A stretch of 37,312 nucleotides of DNA from Gemmatimonadota bacterium (GTDB taxonomy: Bacteria; Gemmatimonadota; Gemmatimonadetes; Longimicrobiales; Gaopeijiaceae): the NCBI GenBank assembly GCA_027623325.1, contig JAQBXY010000031.1:1-37312 (forward strand), in the 5' to 3' direction. A program made the translations under genes and the position numbers. Shown here one piece after another: positions 1-8,814 of the stretch; the first letter of the stretch is position 1; each line of letters opens with the position of its first letter. The notes under the pieces were generated by a model that was not told the origin of the DNA, ran no database searches, and was given only the letters and a program-made list of their open reading frames with translations.

Positions 1-1196
1 ATCGCGGCCTCTCGGTCCGCTCCGTAGACGATGAGCTTGGCGAGTAGCGGATCGTAATGGAGCGAGACTTCGCTGCCCTGAGTCACCCCTGAATCCCACC
101 GAACGCCCGGGCCCGATGGGATCTCCAGGTGCGAAATCACGCCGGTGGACGGAAGAAAGCCGCCCAGGTGATCCTCCGAGGTGATTCGGCATTCGATGGC
201 GTGCCCGGCCACAACAACGGCGTCCTGCGAGAAGGCGAGCCGTTCACCCGACGCCACACGAAACTGCCATTCAACCAGGTCGATGCCCGTCACGAGCTCC
301 GTGACGGGGTGCTCGACCTGGATGCGCGTGTTCATCTCGAGGAAAAAGAAGTCTCCGTCCTGATAGAGGAACTCGATCGTGCCCGCGCCTCGGTAGGAGA
401 CGGCCTGGGCGGCGCGCACGGCGGTCTCGCCCATGGCTGCGCGTATTTCCGGCGAGAGCACGGCGGACGGCGCCTCTTCGATGAGCTTCTGATGCCTCCG
501 CTGGATCGAACATTCCCTTTCAGCGAGGTGAACCACGTTGCCGTGGGCATCTCCCAGGACCTGAATTTCGATGTGGCGAGGGCGGTCGAGGTAGCGCTCG
601 ATGTAGATGCTCCCATCACCGAACGCTCCCAGAGCCTCTCTCTGCGCGGCCTCGAACGCCTTGCCGACATCGGCAGGCTCGGTCACGACCCGCATGCCCT
701 TGCCTCCCCCTCCGGCGGACGCCTTCAACAGCACCGGGTAGCCGATTTCTGACGCCGCAGCCTCGGCCTCTGCCGGATCCGACACCGCCTCGGTCAAGCC
801 CGGCACGATCGGGACCCCCGCCGCAGCCATCCGGCGTCGGGCCTCCGTCTTGTCGCCCATGGCCGCAATCGTATCGGCCGTGGGCCCGATGAAGATGAGT
901 CCCGCGTCCTCCACCGCCCTCGCGAAGTCCGAACGTTCGGCCAGGAAGCCATACCCGGGGTGAATCGCCTCGGCGCCGACCCGAAGCGCCAAGGCGATGA
1001 GCTCATCCCCTTTGAGGTAGCTCTCCGCGGAGGGTGCGGGGCCGATGAAATGAGCCTCATCCGCCGCGAGGACGTGGGGGGCGAAGCGATCGGCCTCGGA
1101 GTACACCGCGATCGACCGGATGCCGCATTCTCGGGCGCCCCGAACGATGCGCACGGCGATCTCGCCGCGGTTCGCGATGAGGACGGAGCTTATCAA
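1..1196 (-). CDS. Biotin carboxylase subunit of an acyl-CoA carboxylase (partial, runs off left edge)
   Basis: ATP-dependent carboxylation of biotin, the first half-reaction of acetyl-/propionyl-CoA carboxylase, in the cytoplasm. The 398 visible residues contain the N-terminal biotin carboxylase signature (IANRGEIAVRI, about 7-17), the ATP-grasp glycine loop (AGGGGKGMR, about 161-169) and the catalytic stretch EMNTRIQVEHPVTE (about 287-300). The reading frame opens with TTG at 1196-1194, directly after an in-frame TAG; there is no ATG before the signature, so TTG is the start the sequence allows. No strong ribosome binding site is visible. The C-terminus lies outside the window, so a fused biotin carrier (BCCP) domain cannot be judged. 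The PccB-type partner is two genes upstream on the same strand, which suggests a propionyl/acetyl-CoA carboxylase alpha chain rather than stand-alone AccC. Family certain; exact substrate not. Confidence 0.93.
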   Translation of the reverse strand, partial: MISSVLIANRGEIAVRIVRGARECGIRSIAVYSEADRFAPHVLAADEAHFIGPAPSAESYLKGDELIALALRVGAEAIHPGYGFLAERSDFARAVEDAGLIFIGPTADTIAAMGDKTEARRRMAAAGVPIVPGLTEAVSDPAEAEAAASEIGYPVLLKASAGGGGKGMRVVTEPADVGKAFEAAQREALGAFGDGSIYIERYLDRPRHIEIQVLGDAHGNVVHLAERECSIQRRHQKLIEEAPSAVLSPEIRAAMGETAVRAAQAVSYRGAGTIEFLYQDGDFFFLEMNTRIQVEHPVTELVTGIDLVEWQFRVASGERLAFSQDAVVVAGHAIECRITSEDHLGGFLPSTGVISHLEIPSGPGVRWDSGVTQGSEVSLHYDPLLAKLIVYGADREAA

Positions 1197-1304
1197 CTAC
1201 GGTCCGGGTCTAGGGAGAGCCAAAGCCCTCAATTCTAGACAAGCCCCAACAGAGTGAAAACCCCGATCGCTCTTCGCTAAAGGGGAAAAGGCTCTCCACG
1301 CCTC

Positions 1305-1336
1305 CCGGACAGGTCCCCTCGTCGAGACCTGTCCGG
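1305..1336 (-). terminator. Hairpin, probable terminator after the PDZ gene
   Basis: A perfect 11-bp stem (CCGGACAGGTC at 1305-1315 with its complement at 1326-1336) around a 10-nt loop lies just after the PDZ gene stop. On the minus strand it is followed, some bases later, by a T-rich but broken tract (CCTTTTCCCCTTT). This fits a weak intrinsic terminator or a transcript-stabilising hairpin between the PDZ gene and the biotin carboxylase gene. Confidence 0.6.
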
Positions 1337-1350
1337 TCGCGCGCGGGCTG

Positions 1351-2322
1351 CTAGTAGCGCTTCCTTCCTTTGACTGTCGTGTCCTGGCCATCTCGGCGAA
1401 TCTGGAAGGGGATGTCTTCCTCGTCCCCGTAACTGCCCAGGATTCTCCGGAAACGCTCCGGCGATTCCACGGTGCGGTCGCCGATGCGCACGACGACGTC
1501 GCCGGCCTGGAGCCCCAGCCCCGACCGCGGGCCGACCTCCGCGACCAGAACTCCGGTATCCGTCCCGAAGTAGGCCCCGAGTCCCGGATTGAGCGCGACG
1601 AGTTGGAGTCCGTCCCGCCCTCCCTCGTACCTGGCGAGTACACTCGGAGCCGCTCCCTGGCCGAAGATGCGAAGGTCACCCCCCTGTGGGCCTTCAAAAC
1701 GAAGGCCTTCCGTCACCCCACGCAGACGGTCACGCATGACCTCGGCGTCGAATCCCGGCGCCCGGACCGCGAAGGTACGTCCCCAGCGATCGGAAAGGTC
1801 TTCGGCCTGGAGCATGGTCGTCTGACTCCGACCCTCGCGTTCGTAAACCACCTCCACCGTTTGACCCGGCTCGAAGTCACGCGACAGAGCCAGCAGGCGC
1901 TGAAGTGCGATCGAGGTGTCGAGATCGAAGTCCTCCTCACGATCGGCTCCGATGGACTCGCGGAGCGACTGGCCATCGATACTGGTGATGACATCTCCCT
2001 CACGGAGTCCCGCGTCATCCGCGGGTCCGTCTTCCATCACCTCGACGATGCGCACCCCGATCGCCTCGTCCCCTCCCCCATCCGAGCCCTCGATCGAAAT
2101 CCCCAACCGCGGTCTTTGCGACAGGGCCACGAGGCCAGAGATCCGGCCGTCGAGTCGCGGGGTCCGGAAACAGGTGCAACTTTCGATCGCAGTACCACTT
2201 GCGTCGACGCACCTGCAGCTTTCCCGAGTCTCCTGCGCCACGCCGGGCGACGCGGTGATTGCGAGCGCTAGCGCCGTCGTCGCCAGGCTCGATCCGATGA
2301 GTTTGCCCAAGCCCCACTTCAT
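1351..2322 (-). CDS. Exported protein with two PDZ domains
   Basis: Predicted periplasmic or envelope protein of 323 residues. A Sec signal peptide ends near residue 30 (SPGVAQ-ET). The mature N-terminus carries a Cys cluster of the form C-x-C-x(11)-C-x-C (about 36-52). Two PDZ domains follow: one near 70-180 (GPADDAGLREGDVITSIDG) and one at the C-terminus near 225-320 (GPRSGLGLQAGDVVVRIGD). No protease catalytic domain is present, so it is not a DegP-type protease; a scaffold or adaptor role is inferred. An upstream in-frame ATG exists at 2328, but GGAGGG lies directly against it and 6 nt before the ATG at 2322, so the latter is chosen. It sits between the two acyl-CoA carboxylase genes on the same strand, with no evident functional link. 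Confidence 0.8.
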   Translation of the reverse strand: MKWGLGKLIGSSLATTALALAITASPGVAQETRESCRCVDASGTAIESCTCFRTPRLDGRISGLVALSQRPRLGISIEGSDGGGDEAIGVRIVEVMEDGPADDAGLREGDVITSIDGQSLRESIGADREEDFDLDTSIALQRLLALSRDFEPGQTVEVVYEREGRSQTTMLQAEDLSDRWGRTFAVRAPGFDAEVMRDRLRGVTEGLRFEGPQGGDLRIFGQGAAPSVLARYEGGRDGLQLVALNPGLGAYFGTDTGVLVAEVGPRSGLGLQAGDVVVRIGDRTVESPERFRRILGSYGDEEDIPFQIRRDGQDTTVKGRKRY

Positions 2323-2425
2323 GGTCATCCCTCCGAGGGAGTGCAGTTCATATCCTGGGGATACGATGCGGAGGAGGGGGGCTCTGGTTGCCGCGGCGCC
2401 TGGACTGGGCCTGCGGACCAGCCGC

Positions 2426-3976
2426 CTACAACGGGATGTTGCCGTGTTTCCTGGGCGGATTCTCGTCGCGCTTGTTGCGGAGCATGTCGAGGGCGGAGAT
2501 GAGGCGTGGCCGCGTCTCGCGAGGGTCGATCACGTCGTCGACGTAGCCTCGGGCGGCCGCGATAAACGGGTGGGCGAATTTCTCCCGGTACTCCTCGATG
2601 CGCGCGTCCGTAGCCGCCTGAGGGTCGTCCGAGGCGGCGATTTCCTTCCGGAACAGGACTTCGACCGCACCCTTGGGGCCCATCACCGCGATCTCCGCCT
2701 GGGGCCAGGCAAGGTTCACGTCTCCACGGATGTGCTTGGAGTTCATGACGTCGTAGGCTCCCCCGTACGCCTTCCGGGTGATGACGGTGACCTTCGGCAC
2801 CGTGGCCTCCGCGAAAGCGTAGAGCAGCTTGGCCCCGTGCCGAATGATCCCACCATGCTCCTGGGCGACGCCGGGAAGAAAGCCGGGTACGTCCTCGAGG
2901 ACGACCAAAGGGATGTTGAACGCGTCGCAGAAGCGGACGAAGCGAGCCCCCTTATCGGACGAATCGATGTCGAGAACCCCGGCCAGCACCGACGGTTGGT
3001 TCGCGACAATGCCCACCGCGTGTCCACCCAGGTGAGCGAAGCCGACAAGGATGTTTCCGGCGAATCGCTGGTGGACCTCGTAGAAATCACCTTCGTCCAC
3101 GACATGACGGATGACGTCCCGCATGTCGTAGGGCTGATTGGCGTTATCTGGTACGACCTCTAGTAATTTCTCGTCTCTTCGGTCGTGCGGATCCGTCGCA
3201 CCGCCGTCGGCCGGGATCTCGCGATTGTTCTGGGGAATGAACCGAAACAGCTCTCGCACCGAGGCCAGGCATTCGGGCTCCGAATCGCTCGCGAAGTGTG
3301 CGACCCCGGACTTGGACGCGTGGACGTCGGCTCCGCCGAGGCCCTCCATGTCGATCTCTTCGTGCGTCACCGTCTTCACGACGTTGGGCCCGGTCACGAA
3401 CATGAAGCTCGAACCGCGCACCATGTAGACGAAGTCGGTAATGGCCGGCGAATACACGGCGCCCCCGGCACAGGGGCCCAGGATGACGCTGATCTGTGGG
3501 ATCACGCCTGAGGCGAGCGTATTTCGCAGGAATATGTCGGCATACCCGCCCAGGCTCACCACTCCCTCCTGGATTCGTGCACCACCCGAGTCGTTCAGCC
3601 CAACGATCGGCGCCCCGTTTCGCAGGGCCATGTCCTGAAGCTTGACGATCTTCTCGGCGTGCGCTTCGGAGAGCGATCCCCCGAACACCGTGAAGTCCTG
3701 GCTGAAGGCATAGACCAACCTGCCGTGGATGGTGCCGTAGCCCGTGACCACACCGTCCCCGAGGATCTTGTTGTCTTCCAGCCCGAAGTCGGTCGAGCGA
3801 TGCGTGACAAACCGGTCCATCTCGACGAATGCACCGTCGTCGAGGAGTAGGTCCAGACGCTCGCGTGCCGAAAGTTTTCCTCGCTCGTGCTGAGCTTTGA
3901 TTCTCTCGGGCCCACCGCCCTCCTCCGCCTCCCTGCCCAGCTCCTCGAGTCTTTGCAACTTCTCGTGAATCGACAT
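2426..3976 (-). CDS. Acyl-CoA carboxylase, carboxyltransferase (beta) subunit, PccB type
   Basis: Transfers the carboxyl group from carboxybiotin to an acyl-CoA, giving methylmalonyl-CoA or malonyl-CoA in the cytoplasm. At 516 residues it has the usual PccB length. The N-terminal crotonase-like half carries [12 protein letters not shown] and [13 protein letters not shown]. The C-terminal half carries [32 protein letters not shown] and the typical family ending [11 protein letters not shown]. The ATG at 3976 follows the stop of the upstream lipoprotein gene by one base, and GAGGTG inside that gene end gives a ribosome binding site, so the two are probably translationally coupled. It should pair with the biotin carboxylase whose gene begins at 1196. 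Whether propionyl- or acetyl-CoA is preferred cannot be decided from sequence alone. Confidence 0.95.
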   Translation of the reverse strand: MSIHEKLQRLEELGREAEEGGGPERIKAQHERGKLSARERLDLLLDDGAFVEMDRFVTHRSTDFGLEDNKILGDGVVTGYGTIHGRLVYAFSQDFTVFGGSLSEAHAEKIVKLQDMALRNGAPIVGLNDSGGARIQEGVVSLGGYADIFLRNTLASGVIPQISVILGPCAGGAVYSPAITDFVYMVRGSSFMFVTGPNVVKTVTHEEIDMEGLGGADVHASKSGVAHFASDSEPECLASVRELFRFIPQNNREIPADGGATDPHDRRDEKLLEVVPDNANQPYDMRDVIRHVVDEGDFYEVHQRFAGNILVGFAHLGGHAVGIVANQPSVLAGVLDIDSSDKGARFVRFCDAFNIPLVVLEDVPGFLPGVAQEHGGIIRHGAKLLYAFAEATVPKVTVITRKAYGGAYDVMNSKHIRGDVNLAWPQAEIAVMGPKGAVEVLFRKEIAASDDPQAATDARIEEYREKFAHPFIAAARGYVDDVIDPRETRPRLISALDMLRNKRDENPPRKHGNIPL

Positions 3977-3977
3977 G

Positions 3978-5846
3978 TCAGCGCACCTCGATCGGAATTG
4001 CGATCCTGTTCTCGATCCTCACCACGTTGGTCAGCCGGACCACCCGCCCGCCCACAATGGAGAATACGCCGGTAGCGCCCTCCACGCCTTCCAGGGACTG
4101 AAAGGAGGTCGCGACGTCGTCGGGACGAATTCGCCCTGGCCGGAGCGCCTCGAGCAGGAGAAGGGCCGCATCGTAGCCGACCGCAGGCGACGTCCCCACC
4201 AGGCTGCGTCGGAAATACTCCTCGTAGGCTCGTCGAAAGCGTGCCTGACCCAACGAGCCTGCTCCGGTGCCCGCCGGGGCGGTCGCGACGACGCCCGTGG
4301 TGTGCCGAGCGTCGACCGCCGCAAGGGTTTGAGGGTCCGTCCAACCGGAGGTGCCCAGAATTTCGATGGCGAGCGTGTCCAGAGCGAAGTGAATCACCTG
4401 GGGCGCCAAAAGCTCGACATCCTCGGGCGGGATCGGCAGGAAGAGTGCAACGGGCTGGAGGACCTCCACATGAAGGGTATCGTCCTCGGTGAGCCCCAGA
4501 GCCGCTATTTCCGCTCGACGCAACGAATCCCGCGCCGCGATCAGCTGGCGCTCCACGAAGGTGGCTCCAGGCTCGTAGGAGAACCGTCCAACGATCGCAA
4601 TACCGTACTCGAACGCCGCCGCCTCGAAGGCGTCGGCCTCCGCCACGGCCTCGGGCGTGTTCGGGTACACCATCGCCACCCGCTGAAACGCCCGCGATGC
4701 GGCGTAGCGGGCCATGGCTCGAGCAGCTTCCGGGTCGGCTCCTTCGAGCGAATACACCGAGGCCCCCGCTTGCGCCACGCTTCTCGCCGTCGGAGAGACG
4801 ACCGGGATGCCCGAGGTGCGGGCCAAGGCACCTGCGATCAGGGCCCCATCCTGCAGAAGGCCCACGATGCCTGTGACCCCCTCGGCCTCGAGCTCGACCA
4901 CGCCTCGGGCGCTCAACTCCGCATCGCCCTCGTCGTCTCGGGTGACCACGGTGACCGTGAAGTCATCCCCTAGAACCGTCGCGGCCGCGAGTTCGATTCC
5001 CTCTGCGATCCCCGTGGCAAACAGCGACATCGACGGTGACCCGCCGAGCGGAAGTACCACCCCGATGCTGAACGTGGTTTCCCGCGCGAGCCGCGCCGGA
5101 AGCACTCCGACAAGGACACCTTGGGCGACATCCAAATCTTCGCCCCGCGCGCCCCAATCGATTGCGCGCATGGCGTATTCCGCCGCTAGAGCCTCGTCCC
5201 CGTCGTACAAGAGACGAACCGCGACTTCGGTCAAGACTGTGGCCTTGAATGCCCCTGCCCCGGTCGCCATATCGACGACGCTCTGAAGGTCTTCCACACT
5301 CAGAGAATCCATGGCGGCTCGGACCCATTCCTCGCCCTGGCCGAGCACCGACGGAGCCGCATCAGCCTCGACTCGGAGCAGCCGATCGAGTCGAGGTGCC
5401 GGGCCGCTCATGGCCGCCGCCTGGAGGAGCCGCATCTCCCCTGCCCGGGGATCTCCCGTCCCGAGAAGGCCGAGGTAACGCTCGGCCGCCCGGTCGGCAG
5501 CATCCAAATCGCCGATTTCGAACTCGGTGAGGGCGGAGAGGCGTAGGGCGTCGCCCGACACATCCGATGCCGGGAACCTTTCGATTAGCTCGCTCAGCGT
5601 CCGCAACGCCTCCGGCAACCTCCTGGCCTGCGCAGATCTCTGCGCTGAAAACCAGAGTTGAGCTGCCTCCGCCTGCGAATCGCGCGAGATCGGGCCCGGG
5701 CTCACGATCACCTCAGGCGGTCCCGCTTCCGGACCTGAGCCGGAGCTCCCTCCTCCCACGGTCTGGCACGCAGTAACGAGCAGCCCGAGGAATAGGAAAC
5801 GCCCGGACGCGAATCGCGTCCGGGCGCCCCTCACCACAACCCTCAT
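3978..5846 (-). CDS. Lipoprotein with helical repeat region and periplasmic-binding-protein fold (LpoA-like)
   Basis: A 622-residue protein with an N-terminal lipoprotein signal (lipobox LVTAC, Cys near 27), then a Gly/Ser-rich linker. Next comes a helical, TPR-like region (about 50-130; [19 protein letters not shown]). From about 240 there is a type 1 periplasmic binding fold of the branched-chain amino-acid/LpoA class ([46 protein letters not shown]). The same overall plan, lipoprotein plus TPR plus binding fold, is that of LpoA, an activator of penicillin-binding protein 1A, so a role in peptidoglycan synthesis at the outer membrane is possible; ligand sensing is the alternative. An ATG at 5861 is also in frame, but GAAGGG sits 5 nt before the ATG at 5846, which I prefer. 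It lies between rpsA and the carboxyltransferase gene, one base from the latter. Confidence 0.75.
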   Translation of the reverse strand: MRVVVRGARTRFASGRFLFLGLLVTACQTVGGGSSGSGPEAGPPEVIVSPGPISRDSQAEAAQLWFSAQRSAQARRLPEALRTLSELIERFPASDVSGDALRLSALTEFEIGDLDAADRAAERYLGLLGTGDPRAGEMRLLQAAAMSGPAPRLDRLLRVEADAAPSVLGQGEEWVRAAMDSLSVEDLQSVVDMATGAGAFKATVLTEVAVRLLYDGDEALAAEYAMRAIDWGARGEDLDVAQGVLVGVLPARLARETTFSIGVVLPLGGSPSMSLFATGIAEGIELAAATVLGDDFTVTVVTRDDEGDAELSARGVVELEAEGVTGIVGLLQDGALIAGALARTSGIPVVSPTARSVAQAGASVYSLEGADPEAARAMARYAASRAFQRVAMVYPNTPEAVAEADAFEAAAFEYGIAIVGRFSYEPGATFVERQLIAARDSLRRAEIAALGLTEDDTLHVEVLQPVALFLPIPPEDVELLAPQVIHFALDTLAIEILGTSGWTDPQTLAAVDARHTTGVVATAPAGTGAGSLGQARFRRAYEEYFRRSLVGTSPAVGYDAALLLLEALRPGRIRPDDVATSFQSLEGVEGATGVFSIVGGRVVRLTNVVRIENRIAIPIEVR

Positions 5847-5885
5847 TGGAACCCTTCGCATCGAGGTGTTCTCGACATCGGGCTC

Positions 5886-7964
5886 CTACTCCTCCTTGAC
5901 CGTCTCGGCCTCAGCCTCTGCACCTTCTTCGGCCGCTGATGCCGCGTCCGCAGCCGCCACGACCGCGGCCACCGGGACCACCTCAGCCACCGGTGCACTC
6001 GCTTTCGGACGTGACCGAACGCCCACATCGTCGTCATCCGCTTCGGCTGCCGACGCCGCGGCTGCGGCTTCTGCCGCCGCCGTCAACGCCAACTCGCGGG
6101 CCCGATCGATCTGCTCCTGTGACTTACGCTCGGGGGTCTCCGTGACCTCCAGAACGATCCTGCGGTTGACCGCATCCGATTCGATGACACGAAGCGAGAG
6201 GGCGTCTCCGGCTCCGTAGTACTCCTCGAGCCGCTCGGCATCTTCGACGCCCGAGTGTGAAACCGGCAGGAAGCCCTCGATGTCGTCTCCGAGGTTAACC
6301 ACGACGCCCTTATCCTGAACGCGGGCCACCACACCTTCCGGCTCGACGCCGGGGGCCAGACGTTGCGCGATACCCGGCCACGGATCGTCCTCCAACTGCT
6401 TGACGCCCAGGCTGATGCGCTTGTTCTCGGCGTCCACGTCGAGGACCATGATCTCGAGTTCCTCACCCTTATGGACGATCTCGGACGGATGCTCGACGCG
6501 CTTCGTCCAACTCATGTCGGAAACGTGGACGAGTCCGTCGATGCCCGGTTCGATCTCCACGAACGCACCGAAGGACGTGAGGTTGCGGACCGTGCCCACC
6601 AGCTTGGTTCCCGTGGGATACTTCACCGGGAGGGCCAGCCACGGATCTTCCTCGATCTGCTTCATGCCGAGCGAGATCTTCTCGTCGTTCGGATCGACCT
6701 TGAGGACGACGGCTTCGATGTCCTCGCCGATGGCGACCACCTTCGAGGGGTGTCGTACGTTGCGCGTCCAGGACATCTCGGAGATGTGGACGAGCCCCTC
6801 GACGCCCTTCTCGAGCTCAACGAACGCTCCGTAGTTGGTAATCGACACGACACGACCGCGGACGCGAGAGCCGACCGGGTACTTCTTGTCGATGTCCGTC
6901 CACGGATACGGCAGGAGCTGCTTGAGACCCAACGAAATCCGCTCACGGTTCCAATCGATGTCGAGCACCTTCACGTCGACGAGCGACGCGATGTCCACAA
7001 CCTCGGACGGGTGTCCCACTCGGCCCCATGACATATCGGTGATATGGAGCAGGCCGTCGAGGCCACCGAGGTCGATGAAGGCTCCGAAATCGGTGATGTT
7101 CTTGACGATACCCTCTCGGACCTGACCGACGAGGAGCTCCTTCACCAGCGTCTCGCGCTTCGTCTCGCGCTCGGCCTCGAGAAGGACCCGTCGCGAAACG
7201 ACGATGTTCCGGCGGCGCTTGTTGAGCTTGATGATCTTGAACTTGTAGACCTCGCCGATGAGGTCCTCGATGTTCGGAACCCGACGGAGCGCGATCTGCG
7301 ACCCCGGCAGGAAGGCGTCGACGCCCATGAGATCGACGGTGACACCACCCTTGATCTTGCGAACGAGCGTTCCCTTGACCGGACGGTCCGCCTCGTGAGC
7401 TTCGCGGATTTTCTCCCACACGCGCAGGAAGTCGGCCTTCGTTTTCGAAAGAACTACGACCCCGTCGTCATCCTCGAGACTCTCGAGCAGGACCTCGACC
7501 TCCTCGCCTTCAACGGGCACATCCTTGAACTCGTCGAGCGCGACCGATCCTTCACTCTTGAAGCCGAATTCGAGAATGACCGAAGCTTCGGTAACGCGAA
7601 GCACGGTGGCATTGACGATCTCGCCTTCCCTGAAGGCCTGGAATGAGCCGCTGAACTGCTCGAGCAGCGCCTCGAAGTCCGCCTTGGAGGTGGACAACAA
7701 CTCTTCGCCGTACGGATCGAAGAACAGTTCGGGAGAAATACCCTCCGGAATGTTCAGGGCGGCGATGGCCCGCGCTGTGTACTCCGCAGCGGCTTCGGCG
7801 GCGACTTCGGCAGCCGAAAGGGTCGTGACCTCTCCCGTCAGGGCGTCAACAATGACCTCTTCGCCTTCTGCGAGATCGTCGTCGTCGTTGTCGGGGGTTT
7901 CGTCGACGGCCACGTCCGTGATTTCGGACTCGGCTTCGGGGGTGGGGTTTTCGGTATCAGTCAT
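5886..7964 (-). CDS. rpsA: 30S ribosomal protein S1
   Basis: Binds mRNA on the 30S subunit and helps translation initiation. The 692-residue product carries six S1 (OB-fold) repeats at about 112-176, 195-259, 279-348, 366-435, 453-522 and 539-607; the third to fifth show the repeated pattern of GAF(I/V) followed by GLLHITDMSW or GLVHISEMSW. It is longer than the roughly 557 residues of E. coli S1 because of an acidic N-terminal extension of about 105 residues and a C-terminal tail of about 85 residues rich in Ala, Glu and Asp. The start ATG has only a weak AGAG upstream, which is common for rpsA. The cmk-rpsA order is widespread in bacteria, but a strong terminator separates the two here, so rpsA probably has its own promoter in the 157-nt gap. 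Confidence 0.97.
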   Translation of the reverse strand: MTDTENPTPEAESEITDVAVDETPDNDDDDLAEGEEVIVDALTGEVTTLSAAEVAAEAAAEYTARAIAALNIPEGISPELFFDPYGEELLSTSKADFEALLEQFSGSFQAFREGEIVNATVLRVTEASVILEFGFKSEGSVALDEFKDVPVEGEEVEVLLESLEDDDGVVVLSKTKADFLRVWEKIREAHEADRPVKGTLVRKIKGGVTVDLMGVDAFLPGSQIALRRVPNIEDLIGEVYKFKIIKLNKRRRNIVVSRRVLLEAERETKRETLVKELLVGQVREGIVKNITDFGAFIDLGGLDGLLHITDMSWGRVGHPSEVVDIASLVDVKVLDIDWNRERISLGLKQLLPYPWTDIDKKYPVGSRVRGRVVSITNYGAFVELEKGVEGLVHISEMSWTRNVRHPSKVVAIGEDIEAVVLKVDPNDEKISLGMKQIEEDPWLALPVKYPTGTKLVGTVRNLTSFGAFVEIEPGIDGLVHVSDMSWTKRVEHPSEIVHKGEELEIMVLDVDAENKRISLGVKQLEDDPWPGIAQRLAPGVEPEGVVARVQDKGVVVNLGDDIEGFLPVSHSGVEDAERLEEYYGAGDALSLRVIESDAVNRRIVLEVTETPERKSQEQIDRARELALTAAAEAAAAASAAEADDDDVGVRSRPKASAPVAEVVPVAAVVAAADAASAAEEGAEAEAETVKEE

Positions 7965-8040
7965 GATCTCTGCATCCCGCGCGGGAGCGCTGGGAGCTCT
8001 TTTTCCGACCCTCTGGCCTACGGGGTGTCGGGTTCGGGTG

Positions 8041-8064
8041 AAAAAAAGAAGGGCCGGCGCCCTT
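8041..8064 (-). terminator. Intrinsic terminator after cmk
   Basis: On the minus strand AAGGGC-GCCG-GCCCTT (8064-8049) forms a 6-bp stem with a 4-nt loop, followed at once by CTTTTTTT (8048-8041). This is a textbook Rho-independent terminator. It ends the rnz-tyrA-aroA-cmk transcript 58 bases after the cmk stop and isolates rpsA transcription. Confidence 0.88.
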
Positions 8065-8121
8065 GGATGAGGTGTCAGCAGCGAATCGCTCGGTGCTGAG
8101 CCGTGAAAAGGTAGGCGGGCT

Positions 8122-8814
8122 CTACGGAGGCGTCAACCGATCGACCAGGCTCACGATCGACTTCACCTGGTTCTCGAACGAGAGTCGCGTGGTGTCGATC
8201 AGATGGGAGGCTTCCGGCTTGCGGAGCGGCGAGAATTCGCGCTCGGAATCATGGCGATCGCGCTCGGCGATCACCCCCGACTGGGCCGCCACGTCACGAT
8301 CTGTGGGCACCCGGACCCCTTCATCACGCAGCCTCCTGCGGGCTCGTTCCGTGAGATCGGCGACCAGATAGACCTTCACCTCCGCGTCAGGAAATACGAC
8401 GCTCCCCATGTCCCTCCCGTCCGCCACGAGCCGCCCGTGGGCACCCGCAGCCCTCTGGAGGGCCATGAGGCAGGCCCGCGAGGCACGCAGACTGGCGAGC
8501 CGGGCTACCCGGGACGTAACGCGCTGCGAGCGTAGCTCGTCCCCGACGGCGCGCCCCGCCACGAGGACATCGAAACCCGTCTCCGTGGGCTCGACGCTGA
8601 CCTCGAGCGCAAGAAGGTCGGCTTCTGTCAGCCCTGTCCACCTCTCTTCGGGCACTCCGGACTCGAGGAGGGCGAAGGTCAAAGCCCGATAGAGGGCCCC
8701 CGAGTCCAGATGCCGAAAGCCGAGTCGAGCCGCAACAGCCTTCGCGGTGCTGGATTTGCCTGAGCCGGCCGGGCCGTCGAGGGTCACGATAGGCCCTCTT
8801 CGTTCTTCCTTCAT
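8122..8814 (-). CDS. cmk: Cytidylate kinase
   Basis: Phosphorylates CMP and dCMP with ATP in pyrimidine nucleotide recycling (cytoplasm). The 230 residues include the P-loop DGPAGSGKSS (about 13-22), HLDSGALYRALT just after it, and the family motifs ADGRDMGSVVFPDAEVK and YLVADLTERARRR. Length is normal. The ATG overlaps the aroA stop as ATGA (8811-8814), and GGAG lies 8 nt upstream inside aroA, so translation is coupled. Last gene of the rnz-tyrA-aroA-cmk chain. Confidence 0.97.
   Translation of the reverse strand: MKEERRGPIVTLDGPAGSGKSSTAKAVAARLGFRHLDSGALYRALTFALLESGVPEERWTGLTEADLLALEVSVEPTETGFDVLVAGRAVGDELRSQRVTSRVARLASLRASRACLMALQRAAGAHGRLVADGRDMGSVVFPDAEVKVYLVADLTERARRRLRDEGVRVPTDRDVAAQSGVIAERDRHDSEREFSPLRKPEASHLIDTTRLSFENQVKSIVSLVDRLTPP

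Noticed and set aside
1916-3163. Long plus-strand open frames opposite the PDZ and carboxyltransferase genes (and similar antisense frames throughout)
   Set aside because: High-GC shadow frames with Arg/Pro/Ser-rich products and no recognisable domain.
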